Below, piece by piece: positions 53,824 through 62,959 of a DNA stretch of 64,000 nt. The stretch's first letter is position 1; the number at the start of each line of letters is the position of its first letter. Source of the DNA: Novosphingobium hassiacum (GTDB taxonomy: Bacteria; Pseudomonadota; Alphaproteobacteria; Sphingomonadales; Sphingomonadaceae); the NCBI RefSeq assembly GCF_014196055.1, contig NZ_JACICY010000002.1:260553-324552 (forward strand). Reading direction: 5' to 3'. Position numbers and translations under genes: made by a program. The notes under the pieces are model-generated. The model ran no database searches. It was not told the DNA's origin and saw nothing but the letters and a program-made list of their open reading frames with translations.

Positions 53824-54581
53824 ACTTTTTTGCAGTGCGGGCCATCTATACGTTCGAACTGGGCCGCACGCTCCGGACACTGTTCCAGAGCCTTGCAGCG
53901 CCGGTCATATCCACCTCGCTCTATTTCATCGTGTTCGGGTCGGCGATCGGATCACGCATGCAGACGATCGACAACGTCAGCTACGGCGCTTTCATCGTGC
54001 CCGGCCTCATCATGCTGGCGCTGCTGACCGAGAGCGTTTCGAACGCCTCGTTCGGCATTTACCTGCCGCGCTTCACCGGCACGATCTATGAACTGCTCTC
54101 GGCACCGGTTTCCGCGTTGGAGGCGTTGATGGGCTATGTCGGCGCGGCGGCCACCAAATCGGTGATTCTCGGTTTGATCATTCTGGGCACGGCCCGGCTG
54201 TTCGTGCCCTTCGAGATCGTCCATCCATTCTGGGCGGCCGCGTTCCTGATCCTGATTTCGGTCAGCTTCAGCCTGTTCGGTTTCATCCTGGGGTTGTGGG
54301 CCGACGGTTTCGAGAAGCTGCAGGTCGTCCCGATCATGATCATCACACCGCTCACATTTCTTGGCGGCACCTTCTATTCGATCAAGATGCTCCCGCCGAC
54401 TTGGCAGACGGTGACCATGTTCAATCCGATCGTCTATCTGGTGAACGGTTTTCGTTGGGCGTTCTATGGCCAATCCGACGTCGGTGTGGGCTTCAGCCTC
54501 TCGATGATCGTGGTGTTCATGGCCCTGTGCGTTGCCATCATCGCATGGATCTTCAAGACGGGCTGGCGTCTACGCACCTGA
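53820..54581 (+). CDS. ABC-2 permease, YadH/NodJ-like
   Basis: A 253-residue permease with six helices. [66 protein letters not shown] and [42 protein letters not shown] are characteristic of YadH/NodJ. It forms the exporter with the overlapping ATPase. Substrate is not evident from the neighbours. Confidence 0.93.
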   Translation: MNFFAVRAIYTFELGRTLRTLFQSLAAPVISTSLYFIVFGSAIGSRMQTIDNVSYGAFIVPGLIMLALLTESVSNASFGIYLPRFTGTIYELLSAPVSALEALMGYVGAAATKSVILGLIILGTARLFVPFEIVHPFWAAAFLILISVSFSLFGFILGLWADGFEKLQVVPIMIITPLTFLGGTFYSIKMLPPTWQTVTMFNPIVYLVNGFRWAFYGQSDVGVGFSLSMIVVFMALCVAIIAWIFKTGWRLRT

Positions 54582-54897
54582 AGCCAGAGTGCAATGCACC
54601 GGCCCGCGCGGTGATCCATGACTATCGGGCCGCAGGCAGCACCAGTGGCAACGATCTGCGCGCTGCGGATAGCATGCACGGTCGTGTCGCTGTCGCCATG
54701 AAAACTGGTGACGGGGCGAAAGACTCGGTGAAGCTGGATTGCTCATTGGTCGTCCTCTCGAATCCACCATTTTTTGCTTTCTGCCGTTGGACGCGCATGA
54801 CGCGGCCTCTTGGCATCGACGGAAATTCCCGCGATGAGCCGGTTGTGAACTTATCTCCTTGCACCCTGTCACCCGCGTCCGCTTCGAGCATGAACGC
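54582..54897. other. 316-base spacer
   Basis: Between the YadGH exporter and the SBF-type transporter. I see no gene, clear promoter, terminator or repeat. Open frames crossing it on the minus strand overlap the real genes and lack starts. Confidence 0.5.
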
Positions 54898-55869
54898 ATG
54901 ATGCGCCGCATCGCTTCCGTATTCGATCCATTCGTGCTGGCACTGATCGGCACGGTTGTGCTGGCCAGCTTCCTGCCCGCGCGTGGCGGCTTCGCCCAGA
55001 CAGTGGCGATTGCGGCAGATGCCGGGATCGTGCTGTTGTTCTTCCTGCACGGTGCGAAACTTTCGCGTGAGGCGATCTGGGCAGGCGCGAGCAACTGGCG
55101 GCTGCATCTGGCGACGCTTGGCGTCACTTTCGCTGTGTTCCCACTGCTCGGTCTCGGCATTGGAGCCACGCACATTGCGCCGCCGGAGTTTGCAGCCGGA
55201 GTGCTGTTCCTGACCTTGCTGCCGTCGACCGTGCAGTCCTCGATCGCCTTTACCGCGATCGCGCGCGGCAACGTCGCGGCGGCGGTGTGCGCAGCCTCGT
55301 TTTCCAACCTTGCGGGGATCTTCATCACGCCTGCGCTGGTCGCGTTGCTGATGGGCGGGACGACCGGGGGGATGTCATGGGGATCGGTGGGCACGATCTT
55401 CGCGCAACTGCTGTTGCCGTTCGTGCTTGGCCACCTGCTGCGGCCCTGGATCGGTGCATTCGTGGCGCGGCACAAGACGCTGACCAGCCGGGTCGATCGC
55501 GGATCGATCCTGCTTGTGGTTTATTCGGCGTTCGGCGCGGCCGTGGTCGAAGGCCTGTGGAGCCGCGTCGCACCTGCCAGCCTGCTTGCGCTCACCGCAA
55601 TGTGCCTGCTGCTGCTGGCGATCGTGCTGGCGGCGACCTGGGCGCTCGGCCGGGCGATGGGCCTGCCGCGCGAGGACGCTGTGGTGCTGCTGTTCTCCGG
55701 CTCGAAAAAAAGCCTCGCGTCAGGCGTGCCGATGGCAGGGGTGCTGTTTCCAGCCGCACAAGTCGGGATTGTGCTGCTGCCGATCATGATCTTCCACCAG
55801 CTGCAACTGATCGCCTGCGCGGTGATCGCGCCAGAGCTGGGGAAAAGTGCGCCAGCAGACGAGGCTTGA
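54898..55869 (+). CDS. Bile acid:sodium symporter family protein (SBF-like)
   Basis: A 323-residue membrane transporter with about nine to ten helices, of the PF13593 (SBF_like) type. FVLALIGTVVLASFLPARG, FFLHGAKLSREAI, PSTVQSSIAFTAIARGNVAAAVCAASFSNLAGIF and FSGSKKSLASGVPMA (the conserved crossing helix) are characteristic. Substrate is unknown; relatives move organic acids. ATG at 54898 places the basic MMRRIASVFDPF ahead of the first helix; 54901 is equally possible. Next is tRNA-Gly. Confidence 0.88.
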   Translation: MMRRIASVFDPFVLALIGTVVLASFLPARGGFAQTVAIAADAGIVLLFFLHGAKLSREAIWAGASNWRLHLATLGVTFAVFPLLGLGIGATHIAPPEFAAGVLFLTLLPSTVQSSIAFTAIARGNVAAAVCAASFSNLAGIFITPALVALLMGGTTGGMSWGSVGTIFAQLLLPFVLGHLLRPWIGAFVARHKTLTSRVDRGSILLVVYSAFGAAVVEGLWSRVAPASLLALTAMCLLLLAIVLAATWALGRAMGLPREDAVVLLFSGSKKSLASGVPMAGVLFPAAQVGIVLLPIMIFHQLQLIACAVIAPELGKSAPADEA

Positions 55870-55924
55870 GCAATCCCGAAGGCGTGCGCACCGCGTGCAG
55901 TCAGACGTTTCAGCAAACGAAACT

Positions 55925-55999
55925 TGGAGCGGGCGAAGGGATTCGAACCCTCGACCCCAACCTTGGCAAGGTTGTGCTCTACCACTGAGCTACGCCCGC
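55925..55999 (-). tRNA. tRNA-Gly (anticodon GCC)
   Basis: A 75-base tRNA on the minus strand. GCGGGCG pairs with CGCCCGC, D-arm GCTC-AGTGGTA-GAGC, anticodon loop TTGCCAA between CAACC and GGTTG (anticodon GCC), and T-loop TTCGAAT. CCA is encoded. Confidence 0.95.
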
Positions 56000-56213
56000 T
56001 CGAGCGTTTCTAGCCGGTGGGAAAATGTCCCGTCCGGCTGGGGTGTGGGCGCCTCTAACTGTGACTGCGGTCCAGCGCAACAGCAAAAATGCAACCTTAC
56101 GCCAGTTGCATGTCTGTTGAGGGGCAAAAGCGGGTTTCCCCTTGCCGAACCGCGCGGCGTTCCCACATGGTGCGACGGACTGATACGCGCAATTGACCGA
56201 CCGGAGATCGACC

Positions 56214-57119
56214 TTGGCCAGCATGGGGCTCAACCTCGAAGAACAAAAAGCGGTGGACCGTTTCCGCAACGACGTGGTCGAGCCGTCGATGTCCAAGCTG
56301 GTGATCCTCGATTTCTGGGCGGAATGGTGCGGACCGTGCAAGGCGTTGACGCCGGTGCTCGAAAAGGTCGCTGCCGAATATGCCGACAAGGGCGTGGTCC
56401 TGGCCAAGATCAATGTCGATGAGGACCAGTTCATCGCTGCGCAGTTCCAGGTGCGCTCGATTCCCACTGTCTACGCTATGTTCCAGGGGCAGCCGGTCGC
56501 CGACCTCACGCCCGCACGAACCGAGACGCAGTTGCGCCAGTTTATCGACCAGCTGCTCGCCAAGTTCCCGGTTCAGGCCGGAGAGCCGGTGCAGGACATC
56601 GCACCGCTGCTCGCCATGGCCGAAGACGTCCTTGGTGAAGGCGACGGCGAGCGTGCCGCGAGCATTTTTGCGCAGATCATCGAGATCGCGCCCGATAGTG
56701 CAGCGGCGCACGCCGGGCTGGTCCGTGCGCTGATTCTTGCAGGCCGCAAGGACGAAGCGCAGGGTATCCTCGACGCGCTCGACCCGGCAATTGCGGCAGA
56801 TCCCGCCATCGCCCAGGCACGCTCGGCGCTCGCGCTGGCCGAAGATGCGCCAGAGGAAACCGAACTGGCGGCGCTACGCGCTGCGGCAGCAGAACGACCA
56901 GCCGACATGGAGGCGCAATTGGCCTTCGCTAACGCGCTCTACGCCAGTGGTGAGCGCGATGATGCAGCGGCCAAGCTGCTCGACATGGTCGCGACGGATC
57001 GTGCGTGGAACGATGGTGCTGCCCGCGCCCGCCTTCTGCAGATCTTCGAGGCGACCGGGCTTGAAGATCCGTGGGTTTCGGCAACCCGGCGCAAGCTCTC
57101 CACTGTGCTGTTCGGTTGA
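56214..57119 (+). CDS. YbbN/CnoX-like thioredoxin-TPR co-chaperone
   Basis: A 301-residue protein. An N-terminal thioredoxin domain (about 10-115) with the active site WCGPCK (about 42-47) is followed by TPR-like helices to the end (EERAASIFAQIIEIAPDSAAAHAGLVRALILAG and similar). CnoX/YbbN protects oxidised proteins and passes them to chaperones. The TTG at 56214 has GGAG 7 bases upstream; ATG at 56223 is an alternative. The gene is followed 5 bases later by a LON-domain gene, a common alphaproteobacterial pair. Confidence 0.9.
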   Translation: MASMGLNLEEQKAVDRFRNDVVEPSMSKLVILDFWAEWCGPCKALTPVLEKVAAEYADKGVVLAKINVDEDQFIAAQFQVRSIPTVYAMFQGQPVADLTPARTETQLRQFIDQLLAKFPVQAGEPVQDIAPLLAMAEDVLGEGDGERAASIFAQIIEIAPDSAAAHAGLVRALILAGRKDEAQGILDALDPAIAADPAIAQARSALALAEDAPEETELAALRAAAAERPADMEAQLAFANALYASGERDDAAAKLLDMVATDRAWNDGAARARLLQIFEATGLEDPWVSATRRKLSTVLFG

Positions 57120-57124
57120 TTGCG

Positions 57125-57754
57125 ATGGGCGCGAACGTCAAACCCACGCGCCTGTCGATCTTTCCGCTGACCGGCGCGGTGCTCTATCCCGGCCTGCAAC
57201 TGCCGCTGCATTTCTTCGAACCGCGCTATCGGGCGCTGGTCAGCGATTCGCTGGCGCGCGACCGGCGTATCGCGATGATCCAGCCTCAGGCCGCGGTCGA
57301 GGGCGCACCGCTGTTCCGAATCGGCTGCGTCGGCAAGATCGCGGATGTCGAGGCTTTGGAGGACGGGCGCTATAACGTCGTGCTCGAAGGCATCGCGCGG
57401 TTTCGCCTGATTCGGGAACTCGATGTCACCACGCCGTTCCGTCAGGTCGAGGCCGAACTGCTGACCGATGACATGGAAGAGGCGCTGAGCGCGGTCGAAC
57501 GCGCCTCGTTCGAGCGTGAGGCGCGGCACTTTGCCGATGCGCAGGGTTATGCGGTAGATTGGGAGTCGGTTGCGCGGCTCGACGACATGTCGTTGATCAA
57601 CGGCGTCTCGCAGATCGCCCCGTTCGACGGCGCGGCCAAGCAGGCGCTGCTCGAAGCCGATACCCTTGCCGAGCGGTGCGAACTGCTCGTTCAGTTGATG
57701 CAGTTCTTCGGCAAGCGCGACAGTGACGATGGCGGTCGCGTGACGCTGCAGTAG
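57125..57754 (+). CDS. LON substrate-binding domain protein
   Basis: A 209-residue protein consisting of the N-terminal domain of Lon without protease or ATPase (PF02190). LSIFPLTGAVLYPGLQLPLHFFEPRYRALVSDSLARDRRIAMIQP is the family start and CELLVQLMQFFGKR the end. It probably recognises unfolded or specific substrates. Its start at 57125 is close behind the thioredoxin gene, and its stop lies one base from the stop of convergent marC. Confidence 0.9.
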   Translation: MGANVKPTRLSIFPLTGAVLYPGLQLPLHFFEPRYRALVSDSLARDRRIAMIQPQAAVEGAPLFRIGCVGKIADVEALEDGRYNVVLEGIARFRLIRELDVTTPFRQVEAELLTDDMEEALSAVERASFEREARHFADAQGYAVDWESVARLDDMSLINGVSQIAPFDGAAKQALLEADTLAERCELLVQLMQFFGKRDSDDGGRVTLQ

Positions 57755-57755
57755 C

Positions 57756-58376
57756 TCAGAACTGCGCCTGAATCCCGTCGATCACGAACTGCGCCGCCAG
57801 GGCCGCGAGCAGCACGCCGAGCAGCCGGGTGATCACGGCTTCGACCTGTGAGCCCAGCGCGCGGATGATCGGGCGCGCGGCGACGAGCGCGAGAAAGCTC
57901 AACACCATCACCACCCCCAGCGCGCCGAGGATTACCAGGGTTTGCTGCGAGCCTTGGGCGCGCGCCGTCAGCAGCATCACCGACGCGATCGATCCGGGGC
58001 CTGCCAGCATAGGCATGGCCATCGGGAAGACGGAGACGTCTTCGACCTGCGGCTGTGCCGTGCGGACCTTCTCGGCGCGCTCCTCGCGCCGCTCGGTGCG
58101 CTTTTCGAACACCATGTCGAGCGCGATCAGGAACAGCATGATACCGCCCGCAATGCGGAAGCTGTCGAGCTCGATATGCAGCGCGCCGAGGAGGTCTTCA
58201 CCGAACAGCGCGAAAACCAGCAGGATGCCAGTTGCGATCAGGCATGCCCGCAGCGCCATGCTGAACGCCTGTTTCGACGAGGCGTTGGCGGTAAGGCCGG
58301 CATAGATTGGCGCGCATCCGGGCGGATCGATCACCACGAACAGCGTGACGAAGGCCGAGAGGAACAGTTGCCACAT
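57756..58376 (-). CDS. MarC family membrane protein
   Basis: A 206-residue six-helix protein of the MarC/UPF0056 family. FVTLFVVIDPPGCAPIYAGLTANAS near the start and PMAMPMLAGPGSIASVMLL in the middle are the duplicated hallmarks. E. coli MarC was once linked to antibiotic resistance, but its role is unclear. It converges with the LON-domain gene (one base apart) and lies upstream of a hypothetical protein, folD and yggT on the same strand. Confidence 0.93.
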   Translation of the reverse strand: MWQLFLSAFVTLFVVIDPPGCAPIYAGLTANASSKQAFSMALRACLIATGILLVFALFGEDLLGALHIELDSFRIAGGIMLFLIALDMVFEKRTERREERAEKVRTAQPQVEDVSVFPMAMPMLAGPGSIASVMLLTARAQGSQQTLVILGALGVVMVLSFLALVAARPIIRALGSQVEAVITRLLGVLLAALAAQFVIDGIQAQF

Positions 58377-58379
58377 CGC

Positions 58380-59147
58380 TCAGGCTCCCTTCGCCACGAA
58401 ACTGCGCGCGAGTGCCTCGACCATCGCGCCGTCCTTCCAGATCCATGCGGAAAAGCGGCGGCTTCCGTCGGGCAGTACGACCGATCGCCACGCCAGCGAA
58501 CCGTCGCGCGATTGCCCATCCTTAACGTCCGCTCCAGCCGGAGCGTCTGCGACCGGGATAGCACCTGCCAGGGGTCGCAGTGGCGGTAGCTTCGATTGCT
58601 CCTTGCGCTCGCGCTTGCTCCCCGGCTGGGCCGTGACGCCATCGCGCTGTATGCGTGTGGGGCAATCGGCGACTTTTCCTTGCGCCCAATCGACTTCGCG
58701 CAATGGCGCGTCGAGGGCCTGCCCGTCGTCGAGTACCCACTTCCAGTCGATCTTGCCCTTGAACTGGCGCTGCCACACGGTGACGTATTCGCCTGTCGCC
58801 GCTGCGCCCTGCCAGCCGCCAAAAGTCAGCCCGGCAGTACCGTCGCAGCTGATCCACGCGGAATGCGGCGCCCATTGCAGCGACGTGGCCGGGTTTTTGC
58901 GATCCTTGAGTGCTGCCTTTGCAGACACGCGCTTGCCCTCGATTAGTTCCGCCGTCTCGTCCGCCGTTTCACGAAATGCGGTCCACTGGCCTTTCTCGCG
59001 GGCAAGGCGGGCAAAGGCGATGTCGGCAGCAATCAATGCGCTTGGGTTGGCATAGGCCCGCTGCGGGCGCCGTGGCTCGTCGGGCGCGGGTTGGGCCAAG
59101 GCCGGGGCGGTGAGGGCGAGGAATGCAATCGGGATCAAGCGCTTCAT
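58380..59147 (-). CDS. Hypothetical secreted protein
   Basis: A 256-residue protein with a signal peptide (MKRLIPIAFLALTAPALAQ). PSALIAADIAFARLAREKGQWTAFRETADETAELI and AWISCDGTAGLTFGGWQ.. GEYVTVWQRQFKGKIDWKWVLDDG look like a SnoaL/NTF2-type fold but with low confidence. The C-terminal ~60 residues contain SRDGSLAWRSVVLPDGSRRFSAWIWKDG. ATG at 59147 was chosen because it starts the signal peptide; a longer frame would begin in the REP element. The next gene, marC, is 3 bases away. Confidence 0.75.
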   Translation of the reverse strand: MKRLIPIAFLALTAPALAQPAPDEPRRPQRAYANPSALIAADIAFARLAREKGQWTAFRETADETAELIEGKRVSAKAALKDRKNPATSLQWAPHSAWISCDGTAGLTFGGWQGAAATGEYVTVWQRQFKGKIDWKWVLDDGQALDAPLREVDWAQGKVADCPTRIQRDGVTAQPGSKRERKEQSKLPPLRPLAGAIPVADAPAGADVKDGQSRDGSLAWRSVVLPDGSRRFSAWIWKDGAMVEALARSFVAKGA

Positions 59148-59179
59148 GGGCACGAGACTAGCCCAAGCGCAGTGCCATT

Positions 59180-59301
59180 CCCACCCCCAACCCCTCCCGC
59201 AAGCGGGAGGGGGGATCATAGGTCAATTCTCCACCTCCCGCTCGCGGGAGAGGGGAGCGGCCCGAACTCCCCTCCCGCTTGCGGGAGGGGTTGGGGGTGG
59301 G
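59180..59301. repeat. REP-type element (family A), perfect outer arms
   Basis: The outer arms CCCACCCCCAACCCCTCCCG(C) (59180-59200) and its exact complement (59281-59301) are perfect over 21 bases. Inside lie three more palindromes of the CTCCCGC-AAGCGGGAG type. It is related to the element at 14153-14246 and lies between folD and the hypothetical gene. Confidence 0.85.
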
Positions 59302-59316
59302 CACTTTTTCCGCAAC

Positions 59317-60210
59317 TCAGATCGCGTCTGCCGCAAGCTCCAGCCCCGCGTTGCGGTACGCCGCGACCAGCGCGTTGCGCAGCAACACTGCTATCGTCAT
59401 CGGCCCGACGCCGCCTGGCACCGGCGTGATCGCCGAAGCGACCTCGGCAGCCGAGGCATAGTCGACATCGCCGACCAGCCGCGTCTTGCCTTCGACCGCG
59501 CCTGCAACGCGATTGATGCCGACATCGATCACCACTGCACCCGGCTTGATCCAGTCGCCCTTGACCATTTCGGGTCGGCCGACCGCCGCCACCACGATGT
59601 CGGCGCGGCGTACGACCTCGGGCAGGTTCTTCGTGCAGCTGTGCGCCACGGTCACCGTGCAGCTTTCCGCGATCAGCAATTGCGCCATGGGCTTGCCCAC
59701 TATGTTCGACCGCCCGATGACCACAGCGTCCAGCCCGGAAAGGTCGCCCAACCGGTCCTTGAGCAGCATCAGGCAACCCAGCGGCGTACAGGGGACGAAC
59801 CCCGGCTGGCCCACCGCGAGACGCCCGGCATTGATCACGTGGAAACCATCGACATCCTTGTCCGGCGCGATCGTTGCGATCACCTTCTGCTCGTCCATCT
59901 GCGAAGGCAGGGGCAGCTGCACCAGGATGCCGTCCACTGCCGGGTCGGCGTTCAGCGCTGCGACCAGCTCCAGCAGTGCGGCTTCGGACGCATCGGCGGG
60001 CAGCTTGTGTTCGAAGCTGTTCATCCCGGCTTCCAGCGTGCTCTTGCCCTTTGACCGGACATAGACCTGGCTTGCAGGGTCCTCTCCCACCAGCACCACC
60101 GCGAGACCCGCCTTGCGTCCGGCCTTGGCCTCGAACGCACTTGCAAGCTCACCCACCTTTGCACGCAGATTTGCGGCGAAAGCCTTCCCATCGATCACGA
60201 CAGCCGTCAT
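59317..60210 (-). CDS. folD: Bifunctional methylene-THF dehydrogenase/cyclohydrolase
   Basis: A 297-residue one-carbon enzyme that interconverts 5,10-methylene- and 10-formyl-THF with NADP+. [14 protein letters not shown] (about 51-64), [25 protein letters not shown] and the Rossmann [16 protein letters not shown] fit the family closely. ATG at 60210 was chosen over the in-frame GTG one codon upstream. yggT lies 27 bases upstream on the same strand. Confidence 0.97.
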   Translation of the reverse strand: MTAVVIDGKAFAANLRAKVGELASAFEAKAGRKAGLAVVLVGEDPASQVYVRSKGKSTLEAGMNSFEHKLPADASEAALLELVAALNADPAVDGILVQLPLPSQMDEQKVIATIAPDKDVDGFHVINAGRLAVGQPGFVPCTPLGCLMLLKDRLGDLSGLDAVVIGRSNIVGKPMAQLLIAESCTVTVAHSCTKNLPEVVRRADIVVAAVGRPEMVKGDWIKPGAVVIDVGINRVAGAVEGKTRLVGDVDYASAAEVASAITPVPGGVGPMTIAVLLRNALVAAYRNAGLELAADAI

Positions 60211-60236
60211 CACGTTATCCCGTCAATGATCGCGTG

Positions 60237-60536
60237 TCAGGCGCCCGCGCTCGATGCGGCAATGCCGCTCAGCAGGATCATCAGCAGGTTGAGGCCCACG
60301 ATCAGCACCATCGGCGAAAAGTCGATCTGACCGGTATCGGGCATGATCCGGCGGATCGGGCGCAGCAGCGGTTCGAGGATGGCATTGAGCGCCTTCCAGA
60401 TCGCGGCGACTGCATTGTTGTGCATGTTCACCACGTTGAACGCGATCAGCAGGCCGAGCACGAACTGGACGATCACCACGATCACGATGATATTCACGAG
60501 GTAATTGATCATCGAAATCAGCGTGTACAGAAACAT
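60237..60536 (-). CDS. YggT family membrane protein
   Basis: A 99-residue inner-membrane protein with two hydrophobic helices (about 5-28 and 72-90) of the YggT family. NAILEPLLRPIRRIMPDTGQIDFSPMVLIVGLNLLMILL is the diagnostic segment. Function is uncertain (cell-wall or division-linked in some bacteria). It lies upstream of folD. Confidence 0.9.
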   Translation of the reverse strand: MFLYTLISMINYLVNIIVIVVIVQFVLGLLIAFNVVNMHNNAVAAIWKALNAILEPLLRPIRRIMPDTGQIDFSPMVLIVGLNLLMILLSGIAASSAGA

Positions 60537-60629
60537 GGCGCGTATCCTTGAAGCCCCGGAGTTGCCGCTCTAGCCGACCCTCTCCCACCGCCACAAGTGC
60601 CGCGTTTGCATCGGCAGGCGCAACCGGCC

Positions 60630-61175
60630 TCAGAGCGGCAGCGACAGGCTCTCGACATGCCAGCGCAACTGCTCGGTCGTCGCGCCATCAACATCGTTGA
60701 CTCGGCGGATGATGACCTCGCCACGCAGCGTGCGGTCGCCGTCGACGATGGTGATCGGTGCGGTGTAGTATAACGATCCCGCAGCACCTTCCTGTGCCCC
60801 TGCCCCAATCGTCACCTTGGGCGCTTTGAGCACATCCCACTTCGCGGCGAACGCTGCCTCGTCCATGTTGCTGCGCGCGCCCATGTCACCCCAGAAGGCG
60901 CGCATTGCCGACCAATCGCGAGCCTCGATTGCAGCAGCCCACCAGTCGAGCGCCTCGACCGGGTTTTTCGAATAGCTCGGCCGGTCCGCATTTACCGTTG
61001 GCGCGGGGCTGGATGCTGAGGGCGCTGCCGACGCAATGGCCGACTCTGATTCACTCGTCAGGGCACCGGGTTGCGATCCGGCGGGCGCTTGCTGGCAGCC
61101 GCCCAAGGGCAACGTTCCAAGGCTGAGCGTCATGGCGGTGCCCGTGAAGGCGGCGGCGAGGCTATTTCGTCTCAT
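60630..61175 (-). CDS. Lipoprotein of unknown function
   Basis: A 181-residue lipoprotein; the signal peptide ends LGGC, a good lipobox. A Ser/Ala-rich linker (about 30-65) follows, then a compact domain with PVEALDWWAAAIEARDWSAMRAFWGDMGARSNMDEAAFAAKWDVLKAP and LYYTAPITIVDGDRTLRGEVIIRRVNDVDG, reminiscent of NTF2-like folds. Function unknown. A perfect 15-base palindrome lies 40 bases upstream of its start. Confidence 0.8.
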   Translation of the reverse strand: MRRNSLAAAFTGTAMTLSLGTLPLGGCQQAPAGSQPGALTSESESAIASAAPSASSPAPTVNADRPSYSKNPVEALDWWAAAIEARDWSAMRAFWGDMGARSNMDEAAFAAKWDVLKAPKVTIGAGAQEGAAGSLYYTAPITIVDGDRTLRGEVIIRRVNDVDGATTEQLRWHVESLSLPL

Positions 61176-61214
61176 CGCGACTGACGAGCGGATGCCGCAT
61201 AAGTTCCTATGATT

Positions 61215-61229
61215 AATGTAAATTACATT
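61215..61229. promoter_or_regulatory. Perfect 15-base palindrome upstream of the lipoprotein gene
   Basis: AATGTAA-A-TTACATT is a perfect 7+7 dyad in an otherwise GC-rich region, between argB (ends 61243) and the lipoprotein start (61175). Its TGTAA-N-TTACA core resembles binding sites of several regulator families (TetR-like among them). I cannot name the protein. Confidence 0.55.
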
Positions 61230-61242
61230 GGCAGGCGCAGCC

Positions 61243-62139
61243 TCACACCCGGATCAGCGTCCCGGCCCCTTGCGCCGTAAAGATCTCGAGCAGCAAGGCA
61301 TGCGGCACGCGCCCATCGAGCACGACCGCAGCCTCGCACCCGGCCTCGACAGCATGGACGCAGGTTTCCAGCTTGGGGATCATGCCGCCGCTGATCGTAC
61401 CGTCCTGCGCCAGTTGCTTGATGTCGGCGGGACGTAGATCGGTCAGCAGGTTCTTGTCCTTGTCCAGCACGCCGGGCACGTCGGTCAGCAGGAATAGCCG
61501 CGATGCGCCGACGGCTGCCGCAAGTGCGCCGGCCATCGTATCGGCATTGATGTTGTAGGTGTGACCGTCCTTGCCCACGCCGATCGGCGCTATGACCGGG
61601 ATGATGCCGGCTGCGCTGAGCGTGTAGAGGATCGAGGCATCGATTTCCGAAGGTTCGCCAACAAAGCCGAGGTCGACGACGCTCTCGATGTTGCTGCCCG
61701 GATCCTTCGTCGTGCGTTCCACCTTGGTTGCGGTGACCAGCCCTGCGTCCTTGCCGGAAATGCCGATAGCCTTGCCGCCTGCTGCGGCAATCCACCCCAC
61801 CAGTTCCTTGTTGATCTTGCCCGACAGCACCATTTCGGCAACCTCGGCCGTGACCTTGTCGGTTACGCGCAGCCCGTCGATGAAGCTCGATTCAACGCCC
61901 AGTTGCTTGAGCATCGCGCCGATCTGCGGGCCGCCTCCGTGGACGACGACCGGATTGATGCCCACGGCCTTGAGCAAGACCACGTCCTCGGCGAAATCGC
62001 GCGCGGCTTCGGGATCGCCCATTGCGTGGCCGCCGTATTTGACGACGAAGGTCTTGCCGGCATAGCGCTGAAGATAGGGCAGCGCTTCGGTCAGCGTTTC
62101 CGCCTTGGCCAGCATCGCGGGATCGTGGTTGTGAGTCAT
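61243..62139 (-). CDS. argB: Acetylglutamate kinase
   Basis: A 298-residue enzyme that phosphorylates N-acetylglutamate in arginine synthesis. [17 protein letters not shown] (about 29-45), [10 protein letters not shown] (about 61), [24 protein letters not shown] and [19 protein letters not shown] match the amino-acid kinase fold. ATG at 62139 ([16 protein letters not shown]) was chosen over a longer frame into the spacer. No other arg genes are adjacent. Confidence 0.96.
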   Translation of the reverse strand: MTHNHDPAMLAKAETLTEALPYLQRYAGKTFVVKYGGHAMGDPEAARDFAEDVVLLKAVGINPVVVHGGGPQIGAMLKQLGVESSFIDGLRVTDKVTAEVAEMVLSGKINKELVGWIAAAGGKAIGISGKDAGLVTATKVERTTKDPGSNIESVVDLGFVGEPSEIDASILYTLSAAGIIPVIAPIGVGKDGHTYNINADTMAGALAAAVGASRLFLLTDVPGVLDKDKNLLTDLRPADIKQLAQDGTISGGMIPKLETCVHAVEAGCEAAVVLDGRVPHALLLEIFTAQGAGTLIRV

Positions 62140-62223
62140 GGGTCGGCCCCTTACGCGGTTACCCTGCGGAATCCAATATTGTGATACGGTACCCGCGCCA
62201 TGACCCAACGGGAAATGGAAGGC

Positions 62224-62871
62224 TTAGTTGATGCGATCCAGCCTCCGCCCCAGCCTGAGCACCAGCATGATGATCAGCGGCACGAGCACTGCCGACAGCA
62301 CGACCTTGGCCAGCATTTGCCCGGCCATCAGGGCCATGATCGGCCTCACCCCATAGAACGACACCGAAATGAAGATCAGCGTGTCGACGATCTGAGACAG
62401 TGCTGCGGCGATGAAACCGCGTACTGCCGTGAATCGTCCTGCCGCGCCGCGCAGCCGGTTGAAGATCCACACGTTGAGCGTCACCGAAACGCCATAGGCC
62501 ATGATGCCCGCAGCCATCATCCGCCACGATTGGCCCAGCACGATCGGGAAGGCGGCCTTGGCGGGCTCGTACATGCCCGGATCGGTCGGCAGGGTCAGCA
62601 CGAACAGCGTGAGAAAGATCGCAAAGGCGAGCGGCAGGAAGCCGTAGCGCACTAGCCGGTCGGCCACGGCCTTCCCGTGAAGCTCGGCGATGCCGCTCGA
62701 AATGCCGACCAGCGTCAGGAAAGGAAATATCCCGGCCTCGACCGCCAGCGGCCCGAGCGCGACCTGTTTGGCGCCCAGCACGCCGCCGAGCGTGACCATT
62801 CCCCCGTAAAACAGCGCGAACAGGAATACGGAACGGGGGATAGCGGGTGCTTGTGCGACATGATCTTGCAT
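62224..62871 (-). CDS. Queuosine precursor transporter (YhhQ/VUT family)
   Basis: A 215-residue membrane protein with six to seven helices. LGGVLGAKQVALGPLAVEAGIFPFLTLVGISSGIAELHGKAVADRLVRYGFL and SQIVDTLIFISVSFYG match YhhQ/VUT transporters of queuine precursors such as preQ0 or preQ1. The organism also has QueG (14.2 kb), so both synthesis and uptake of queuosine precursors are plausible. ATG at 62871. argB lies 85 bases downstream. Confidence 0.88.
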   Translation of the reverse strand: MQDHVAQAPAIPRSVFLFALFYGGMVTLGGVLGAKQVALGPLAVEAGIFPFLTLVGISSGIAELHGKAVADRLVRYGFLPLAFAIFLTLFVLTLPTDPGMYEPAKAAFPIVLGQSWRMMAAGIMAYGVSVTLNVWIFNRLRGAAGRFTAVRGFIAAALSQIVDTLIFISVSFYGVRPIMALMAGQMLAKVVLSAVLVPLIIMLVLRLGRRLDRIN

Positions 62872-62959
62872 GAAAGGCCGATAGCGCGCTTTTCAGCCCG
62901 CGCCAATTCGCTACTAGGTACCGCTGTAACCAATTCTGTGCGGAGCCCGGTCGCCCCCG

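Noticed and set aside
54570..55475. Minus-strand frames of 180-300 codons across 54.6-55.5 kb
   Set aside because: They overlap the SBF transporter on the other strand and have Ser/Arg/Pro-biased products.
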